The notes under the pieces were generated by a model, which saw only the letters and a program-made list of their open reading frames with translations, did not search any database and was not told the origin of the DNA. DNA of 64,000 nt from Actinoplanes siamensis. Its GTDB lineage: Bacteria; Actinomycetota; Actinomycetes; Mycobacteriales; Micromonosporaceae. Position numbers and translations under genes: made by a program. Shown here one piece after another: positions 57,966-64,000 of the stretch; the first letter of the stretch is position 1; each line of letters starts with the position of its first letter. The stretch lies in NCBI RefSeq assembly GCF_016862395.1, contig NZ_BOMW01000041.1, positions 32,663 to 96,662 of the forward strand. Direction: 5' to 3'.

Positions 57966-60900
57966 ATGGGCGTTCGCACCTGGATCGAGGGCTGGCCGGT
58001 CTACCGGCAGCTGACCGGCACCGACCCGCTGGGTCGTGGGGCCGCGGCCCAGAGCGCGCGCTCGAAGAGCCTCACCGCCCGCACCGAGACCGCCGACTCG
58101 GTGGCCCGCTCGGTCTGCCCGTACTGCGCGGTCGGCTGCGGTCAGCGGATCTTCGTGAAGGACGGCGAGGTCGTCCAGATCGAGGGCGACCCGGACAGCC
58201 CGATCTCCAAGGGCCGGCTCTGTCCCAAGGGCTCGGCCAGCAAGAGCCTGGTCACCAGCGACCGCCGGCAGAAGAAGGTGCTCTACCGGCGGCCGTACGC
58301 GACCGACTGGGAGGAACTCGACCTCGACACCGCGATGGACATGATCGCCGAGCGGGTGCTCACGGCGCGTGCCGAGACCTGGGAGGACGTCGATGACGAG
58401 GGCCGCCCGCTCAACCGCACGCTGGGCATCTCCAGCCTGGGCGGCGCGACGCTGGACAACGAAGAGAACTACCTGATCAAGAAGTTGTTCACGGCGGCCG
58501 GCGCGATCCAGATCGAGAACCAGGCGCGTATTTGACACTCCGCCACCGTTCCCGGTCTGGGAACCAGCTTCGGCCGTGGCGGGGCCACCGGATTCCTCCA
58601 GGATCTGGCTAACGCCGACTGCATCATCATCCAGGGTTCCAACATGGCTGAGGCCCATCCCGTGGGCTTCCAGTACGTGGTGGAGGCGAAGAACCGCGGC
58701 GCCAAGGTGATCCACGTCGACCCGCGGTTCACCCGGACCAGCGCGCTCGCGCACAGCTACGTGCCGATGCGCGCCGGGGCGGACATCGCGTTCCTGGGTG
58801 GAGTGATCAACTACATCCTCGGCAACGAGAAGGACTTCCGGGAGTACGTGGTCGCGTACACCAACGCGTCCACGATCGTCAGCGAGGACTTCCAGGACAC
58901 CGAGGACCTGGACGGGCTGTTCTCCGGCTACGACCCGGAGACCGGCGCGTACCACCAGGGCAGCTGGGCCTACGAGGGCCAGCAGGAGGACGACTCGGTC
59001 CGGGACCACGTCGAGTCGCACATCGACCGGGAGACCGCCTCCGGCCTGGAGCAGGAGTCGCACGGCCCGCCGGTGCCCGCCGACGTGCCCCGGGACCCGA
59101 CGCTGCAGCACCCGCGCTGCGTCTACCAGGTCCTCAAGCGCCACTACGCCCGCTACACCCCGGAGGTGGTCGAGCGGGTCTGCGGCGTGCCGCAGGACAA
59201 GTTCCTCGAGGTCTGCGAGGCGTGGACGAGCAACTCCGGGCGCGAGCGCACCACCGCGCTGGTCTACTCGGTGGGCTGGACCCAGCACAGCGTCGGCGTG
59301 CAGTACATCCGCACCGGCGCGATCATCCAGCTGCTGCTGGGCAACATGGGCCGGCCCGGCGGCGGCGTGATGGCGCTGCGCGGGCACGCCAGCATCCAGG
59401 GCTCGACGGACATCCCCACGCTGTTCAACCTGCTGCCCGGCTACCTGCCGATGCCGCACCACGAGAAGCACGCGACGTTCCAGCAGTGGGTGGACTCGAT
59501 CCGGCACCCGGCGCAGAAGGGCTTCTGGGCCGACGCCGAGGCCTACGCGGTCAGCCTGCTCAAGGCCTACTGGGGAGACGCCGCGACAAGGGAGAACAAC
59601 TGGGGGTACGACCTGCTGCCCCGGCTGACCGGCGACCACGGCACCTACCAGCAGGTCCTCAGCATGATCGACGGGAAGATCAAGGGTTACTTCCTGCTCG
59701 GGCAGAACCCGGCGGTCGGGTCGGCACACGGCCGCGCCCAGCGGCTCGGCATGGCGAACCTGGACTGGCTGGTGGTCCGCGACCTGTTCATGATCGAGTC
59801 GGCGACGTTCTGGAAGGACGGACCGGAGATCGCCACCGGCGAGATCGTCCCGGAACAGTGCAGGACCGAGGTGTTCTTCATGCCGGCCGCCTCGCACGCC
59901 GAGAAGGAGGGCACGTTCACCCAGACCCAGCGGCTGCTGCAGTGGCGGGAGAAGGCTCTCGACCCGCCGGGTGACTGCCGCTCCGAACTGTGGTTCTTCA
60001 CCCGGCTGGGGCAGCTGATGCGGGAGAAGCTGGCCGGCTCCACCCTGCCGCGCGACCGGGCCCTGCTCGACCTCACGTGGGACTACTCGGGCGACGACGG
60101 CGAGGAGGTGCTCCGGGAGATCAACGGCTACGACGTGGCCACCGGGGCGCCGGTGCCCAACTTCACGGCGCTCAAAGCCGACGGCTCCACCGCCTGCGGC
60201 TGCTGGATCTACTCGGGCGTCTTCAAGGACGGCGTCAACCAGGCCGCGCGGCGCAAGCCCGGCAGCGAGCAGAACTGGGTGGCCGGCGAGTGGGGCTGGG
60301 CCTGGCCGTCGGACCGCCGCACGCTGTACAACCGCGCGTCCGCCGACCCCGAGGGACGCCCCTGGTCGGAGCGGAAGAAGTACGTGTGGTGGGACGCCGG
60401 GGCCGGCGAGTGGACCGGTTACGACGTGCCCGACTTCGAGAGGAACAAGGCGCCCGGCTACCGGCCGCCGGAGGGCGCCAGCGGCGTCGAGGCGATCGCC
60501 GGCGACGACGCGTTCATCATGCAGGGCGACGGGAAGGGCTGGCTGTACGCGCCGAGCGGGCTGATCGACGGCCCGATGCCGACACACTACGAGCCGGTCG
60601 AGTCCCCGGTCCGCAACCCGCTCTACACCCAGCAGTCCAACCCGACCCGCAAGGTGTACGAGCGCCCGGACAACCCGACCAACCCGAGCCCGCCCGAACG
60701 GCACGGCGAGGTGTTCCCGTACGTGTTCAGCACCAGCCGGCTCACCGAGCACCACACCGCGGGTGGCATGAGCCGGCAGCTGGCGTACCTGTCCGAGCTG
60801 CAGCCGGAGATGTTCGTCGAGGTGTCCCCGGAACTGGCCGCCGAGCGGGGGCTGGAACACCTGGGCTGGGCGCACGTCGTCACCGCCCGTGCCGCGATCG

Positions 60901-61211
60901 AGGCCCGGGTGCTGGTCACCGACCGGCTCACCCCGCTGCGCGTGGACGGGCGGGTGATCCACCAGATCTGGATGCCGTACCACTGGGGCAGCTCCGGCCT
61001 GGTCACCGGCGACTCCGCGAACGACCTGCTCGGCATCACCCTGGACCCGAACGTGCTGATCCAGGAGAGCAAGGTCGGAACCTGCGACATCCAGCCGGGC
61101 CGGCGGCCGGTCGGCCCGGCGCTGCTCGACCTGGTGCGTGCCTACCGCGACCGGGCCGGCCTGTCGCCGGACCGGCACACCCCGTTGCTGACCGAGGACG
61201 AGCAGGCCTGA
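57966..61211 (+). CDS. fdhA: formate dehydrogenase catalytic subunit, selenocysteine-containing
   Basis: 1081 residues if the UGA at 58533-58535 is read as selenocysteine (residue 190). Molybdenum/tungsten bis-MGD enzyme oxidising formate to CO2. N-terminal [4Fe-4S] ligands Cys51, Cys54, Cys58 and Cys86 (SVCPYCAVGCGQRIF; GRLCPKGSASKSL). Sec lies in ENQARI-U-HSATVPGLG, matching NQARV-U-HGPTV of known selenoenzymes. The frame is continuous through to TGA 61209; AEAHPVGFQYVVEAKNRGAK, LLLGNMGRPGGGVMALRGHA, GTFTQTQRLLQWREKA and the C-terminal MopB domain are all intact. No Tat signal is clear, so the enzyme may be cytosolic-facing. First gene of an operon with beta and membrane subunits. Confidence 0.93.
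58540..58582 (+). promoter_or_regulatory. bacterial SECIS hairpin for selenocysteine insertion
   Basis: Directly after the UGA codon a two-part stem-loop can fold: lower stem CCGCCAC (58540-58546) with GTGGCGG (58576-58582), upper stem GTTCCC (58548-58553) with GGGAAC (58559-58564), apical loop GGTCT (58554-58558). The GGUCU loop and the 18-nt distance from UGA to the loop equal those of the Escherichia coli fdhF element bound by SelB. Confidence 0.9.
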
Positions 61212-61212
61212 C

Positions 61213-62268
61213 ATGGTGTCGAAGAACAGCTTCTACGGTCCGCTGGACCCGGCCCCCGACGCCGGCTACCCGGACGCGCCGCCGCGGATGGGATTCTTCA
61301 CCGACACCAGCGTCTGCATCGGCTGCAAGGCGTGCGAGGTGGCCTGCAAGGAGTGGAACGCGGTCCCGGACGACGGGTTCAACCTGCTCGGGCAGTCCTA
61401 CGACAACACCGGCGGGCTGACCGCGAACTCGTGGCGGCACGTGGCGTTCATCGAGCAGCCGGTGGCCGGCGGGGGGCACGGCACCGACGTGCCGGGGGCG
61501 TTCGCGGGGGTGCCGGCCGGGCCGCCGGTCAGCCCGCACACCGCGGTGGTCGCCGCGGGGACGGCCCGCGACGGCGGGACCGCCCCGGGCGTACCACCTG
61601 CTGTCGATGTCTTCGCGGCCGCCGCGACCACGGCGGAGCCGCAGTTTCTCGGCATGCCCGGCCGGGATCTCCCCGGGCGGACCCCGGACGCGCCGCGCAG
61701 CGACTTCCGCTGGCTGATGATGTCGAACGTGTGCAAGCACTGCACGCACGCCGGCTGCCTGGACGTCTGCCCGACCGGCGCGTTGTTCCGGACCGAGTAC
61801 GGCACGGTGGTGGTGCAGGAGGACATCTGCAACGGCTGCGGGTACTGCATCCCGGCGTGCCCCTACGGCGTCATCGACCAGCGCAAGGACGACGGGCGCG
61901 CGTGGAAGTGCACGATGTGTTACGACCGGATCGGCGACGGGCTGACCCCGGCGTGCGCGAAGGCCTGCCCCACCCAGTCCATCCAGTACGGTGAGCTGGA
62001 GGAGCTGCGCGGCCGGGCGCGGCACCGGGTGGAGAAACTGCACGAGCAGGGAGTGACCGAGGCGCGGCTCTACGGCCACGACCCGGAGGACGGCGTGGGC
62101 GGCGACGGCGCGTTCTTCCTGCTGCTCGACGAGCCCGAGGTGTACGGTCTGCCGCCGGACCCGATCGTGCCCACCCGGGACCTGCCGAAGATGTGGAAGC
62201 GTGCCGGGCTGGCCGGCCTGGCGATGGCCGCGGCCGTAGTGGTGTCGTTCTTGGGAGGCCGTTCGTGA
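61213..62268 (+). CDS. fdhB: formate dehydrogenase iron-sulfur (beta) subunit
   Basis: 351 aa. Four cysteine clusters for [4Fe-4S] centres: CIGCKACEVACKEWN, CKHCTHAGCLDVCPTGAL, CNGCGYCIPACPYGVID and CTMCYDRIGDGLTPACAKAC, the ordered ferredoxin pattern of FdhB/HybA proteins. Between the first and second clusters an Ala/Gly/Pro-rich insert of about 70 residues is longer than usual. A C-terminal hydrophobic helix (AGLAGLAMAAAVVVSFLGG) anchors it. Starts 1 nt after the fdhA stop; passes electrons from the catalytic to the membrane subunit. Confidence 0.92.
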   Translation: MVSKNSFYGPLDPAPDAGYPDAPPRMGFFTDTSVCIGCKACEVACKEWNAVPDDGFNLLGQSYDNTGGLTANSWRHVAFIEQPVAGGGHGTDVPGAFAGVPAGPPVSPHTAVVAAGTARDGGTAPGVPPAVDVFAAAATTAEPQFLGMPGRDLPGRTPDAPRSDFRWLMMSNVCKHCTHAGCLDVCPTGALFRTEYGTVVVQEDICNGCGYCIPACPYGVIDQRKDDGRAWKCTMCYDRIGDGLTPACAKACPTQSIQYGELEELRGRARHRVEKLHEQGVTEARLYGHDPEDGVGGDGAFFLLLDEPEVYGLPPDPIVPTRDLPKMWKRAGLAGLAMAAAVVVSFLGGRS

Positions 62269-63296
62269 CCAGCCCTTCGGATGGCCGGCGCGGGAAGCGG
62301 GGCGGTGGCCGCAGGGACCGGCCGATGGTGCCGCCCGCCGACTTCCGCTCGTACTACGGGCGGCCGATCGTGCGGCCGCCGGTCTGGCACCACGACATCG
62401 CGGCGTACCTGTTCACCGGGGGCCTGGCGGCCGGATCCGCGCTGCTGGCCGCGGGCGGCGACGCCACCGGCCGCCCCGCGCTGCGCCGCGCCGGCCGCCT
62501 GACGTCGCTGGGCGCGCTGGTGGCCAGCACCTACTTCCTGGTCAACGACCTGGGCCGGCCGGAGCGGTTCCACCACATGCTCCGCGTCGCCAAGCCGACG
62601 TCGCCGATGTCGATGGGCACGTGGATCCTCAGCGCGTTCGGCGCCGCGGCAGGCGTCTCCGCGGTGGCCGAGGCCGCTCCGCTGCTGCCGGCGCGCGGCG
62701 TCACCGGCCTGGCGCGCAAGCTCCTGCCACCGCTCGGCCGGACCGGCCAGTACGGCGCCGCGGCACTGGCGCCGGCGCTCGCCACGTACACCGCGGTGCT
62801 GCTCGCCGACACCGCCACCCCCAGCTGGCACGCGGCGTACCCGGATCTCCCGGTCGTCTTCGCGGGCAGCGCGCTGGCCAGCGGCGCCGGCGTCGGGCTG
62901 CTGGCGGCTGCGCCGGAGCAGGCCGGGCCGGCGCGGCGGATGGCGGTGCTGGGGGCGGCGATGGAGCTCTACGGGGCGCACCGGGTGGAGACCGCCCGGG
63001 GGCTGCTCAGCGAGCCGTATGCGCAGGGCCGTCCCGGGAAGCTGCTGCGGGCCGGGCGCGTCCTGACCGCGGCGGGGGTGGCGGGCGCGGTCGTCGGGCG
63101 GCGCAGCCGGGTGGTCTCCGCGCTGTCCGGGCTGTCGTTGCTGGCCGCTTCGGTCGCTACCCGGTTCGGCATCTTCGAGGGCGGCATAGCGTCGGCGAGG
63201 GACCCGAAATACACGGTCCTCCCCCAGAAAGAGCGCCTGACCCGCCATAGCAGTGGGCCCGCCGCGCCGGGTCCCCGTCCCACCCCGCCCGCGTAG
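62265..63296 (+). CDS. NrfD/PsrC-like membrane subunit of formate dehydrogenase
   Basis: 343 aa. GTG 62265 overlaps the fdhB stop (GTGA). Several hydrophobic segments: IAAYLFTGGLAAGSALLAAG, SLGALVASTYFLVNDLGRPE, ILSAFGAAAGVSAVAEAA, ALAPALATYTAVLLADT, GVGLLAAAPEQ region, VLTAAGVAGAVVGRRS, LSGLSLLAASVATRFG. HHDIAAYLFTGGLAAGSAL and ND.GRP..F..ML are typical NrfD motifs. Anchors the dehydrogenase and passes electrons to quinone without haem. Ends the operon; no fdhD or sel gene is in the window. Confidence 0.88.
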   Translation: MTSPSDGRRGKRGGGRRDRPMVPPADFRSYYGRPIVRPPVWHHDIAAYLFTGGLAAGSALLAAGGDATGRPALRRAGRLTSLGALVASTYFLVNDLGRPERFHHMLRVAKPTSPMSMGTWILSAFGAAAGVSAVAEAAPLLPARGVTGLARKLLPPLGRTGQYGAAALAPALATYTAVLLADTATPSWHAAYPDLPVVFAGSALASGAGVGLLAAAPEQAGPARRMAVLGAAMELYGAHRVETARGLLSEPYAQGRPGKLLRAGRVLTAAGVAGAVVGRRSRVVSALSGLSLLAASVATRFGIFEGGIASARDPKYTVLPQKERLTRHSSGPAAPGPRPTPPA

Positions 63297-63948
63297 CCAC
63301 CCTGCCCGCGCGGCGCTTGCCCCGCCGTGTGCTTGCCTCGCCGTGCGCTTGCCTCGCCGTGTGCTTGCCTCGCCGTGTGCTTGCCCCGCCCGGCGCCCGG
63401 TCGCTCCGCGCGTCGCGCTCTCGGCTGGCGCTTCAGAGGTGTCTCACGACGGCGGAGGGGCCGCTGGGCGCCAGTCCCAGTGGGTACAGCTGGGGGCGAG
63501 GGCGTGTCGGGGTTCCTGAGCGGGACCTCTGTGGGCCGGCCGCGAGCCTGCCCGCCGTCGGGGCGGGCGTGGGCGTCGACGTCGAGGAAGGTGGTCCGGG
63601 CGGGAGTGCCGGTTCCCGGTGGTCCCGCGGAGCGGAAAGCGCGGCATTTCTGCCCCCTGATCCATTTTCGGAAAGGCGCTGCCGGCTCGAATGCGGGGGC
63701 TTCCGAATCTGTCCTGTTCGGACGGTTTCGAGTGTTGACGCCCGGGGCGGAACTGGTTGGCAGGGGTCCGGTAGGCTGCCATCCCGGTCGATGAAGCACG
63801 GTCGGCCGCCGGGGAGGTAAAGGACGTGGCCGCCAGGTGTTCGCTCACCGAAAGCCATCGACGATTTTAACGACGCTGATGTCGCTCCGAATCGCTGGAA
63901 TTTACTCCGCCCGATCTTAAAGCCGCTTTTCCGTTCGGGGGAACGAAA
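63297..63948. other. 652-bp intergenic region with low-complexity repeats
   Basis: After the fdh operon no gene is convincing: long frames on both strands are Arg/Pro/Ala-rich shadows. 63316-63390 holds the tandem repeat listed next. From about 63800 GC drops (ATTTTAACGACG, GGAATTTACTCC), which probably marks the promoter of the gene starting at 63949. Nothing else recognised. Confidence 0.5.
63316..63390. repeat. 16-bp tandem repeats downstream of the fdh operon
   Basis: 4.7 copies of a 16-bp unit (consensus CTTGCCTCGCCGTGTG; copies at 63316, 63332, 63348, 63364 and a partial at 63380). Units differ by one or two bases. Not a CRISPR array since there are no spacers. Probably slippage-prone non-coding repeats. 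Confidence 0.8.
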
Positions 63949-64000
63949 ATGACACAGCCGCCGTCTGATCGGCAGCCTCCGCACCCGCAGGAGGAACCGG
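63949..64000 (+). CDS. start of a Pro/Gln-rich protein (runs off right edge)
   Basis: ATG 63949 lies behind GGGGGAA with an AT-richer stretch upstream. The visible 17 codons read TQPPSDRQPPHPQEEP, a low-complexity start common to actinobacterial membrane proteins. Too little is present to name a function. Confidence 0.5.
   Translation, partial: MTQPPSDRQPPHPQEEP

Noticed and set aside
58533..58535. In-frame TGA in the formate dehydrogenase gene as a sign of a pseudogene
   Set aside because: Position equals the known selenocysteine site, the frame continues intact for 890 codons and a SECIS hairpin with GGUCU loop follows.
57831..61214. 1127-codon minus-strand frame opposite fdhA
   Set aside because: Antisense shadow of fdhA with Val/Arg/Asp-rich composition and no recognisable domain.
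63316..63390. CRISPR array
   Set aside because: The 16-bp repeats are contiguous, with no spacers and no cas genes nearby.
63297..63984. Minus-strand genes after the fdh operon
   Set aside because: The frames are Arg/Pro/Ser-rich, lack ribosome sites and motifs, and cross the tandem repeat and the likely promoter of the last gene.

Overview
The window is very GC-rich DNA with dense, tightly packed genes, many GTG starts, 4-nt and 1-nt stop/start overlaps and strong GGAGG-type ribosome sites. The families present (GH92 and GH19 secreted hydrolases, CebR-like operator boxes, LAL regulators, CHAT and caspase-like proteases, trypsin-STAND-WD40 proteins) point to a filamentous, multicellular actinobacterium. 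Micromonosporaceae (Actinoplanes-like) is my best guess; this is inference from gene content, not a search result.

Left part (1-11500): a carbohydrate and small-metabolism region. It holds a partial GH92 alpha-mannosidase under a LacI-type palindrome, a frameshifted GGDEF protein, a secreted double-SGNH acetylesterase under a CebR-like box, a folate/PABA pair (fused pabAB plus pabC), a GH19 chitinase with its own terminator, a TetR regulator divergent from an alpha/beta hydrolase, and a VOC protein. Decayed fragments of an EEP nuclease and an ABC ATPase lie in the gaps.

11500-20020: two divergent units that look like a biological-conflict locus. One is a winged-helix-like protein translationally coupled to a 1060-residue protein with two P-loop ATPase domains, the second HerA/VirB4-like. 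The other is a trypsin-co-occurring domain protein followed by a 1337-residue trypsin-STAND NTPase-WD40 protein with 13-14 blades. 20050-26765 is mixed: a GH remnant under a perfect CebR-like box, cystathionine beta-synthase, a phosphopantetheinyl transferase, TetR, secreted and lipoproteins, a DUF218 protein and a GT2 glycosyltransferase.

26790-40093 (all minus strand) is a caspase/CHAT locus made of two units, each headed by a paralogous sigma-region-2-like protein. Upstream unit: sigma-like, LAL regulator, caspase-like protease, 74-aa protein. Downstream unit: sigma-like, active CHAT protease, CHAT with lost catalytic residues, 66-aa protein. A perfect 12-bp hairpin separates the units. 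40420-51951 is a second locus: membrane-anchored Ser/Thr kinase with two phospho-threonine-like N-terminal motifs, coiled-coil membrane protein, Clp-type AAA+ ATPase, zinc-ribbon/FHA protein, divergent multi-pass membrane protein plus radical SAM protein, a further membrane/coiled-coil pair and an OmpA-like lipoprotein. A 66-aa protein paralogous to the last gene of the CHAT unit lies at its left end, tying the two loci together. I think these loci are the most likely undescribed system here.

Right part (52200-64000): SWIM zinc-finger protein, DEAD-box helicase, a proline-rich single-pass membrane protein, and a three-gene selenocysteine formate dehydrogenase operon (catalytic, iron-sulfur and NrfD-like membrane subunits). 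The in-frame UGA is followed by a SECIS hairpin with a GGUCU loop. No tRNA, rRNA, CRISPR array or transposase gene was recognised.
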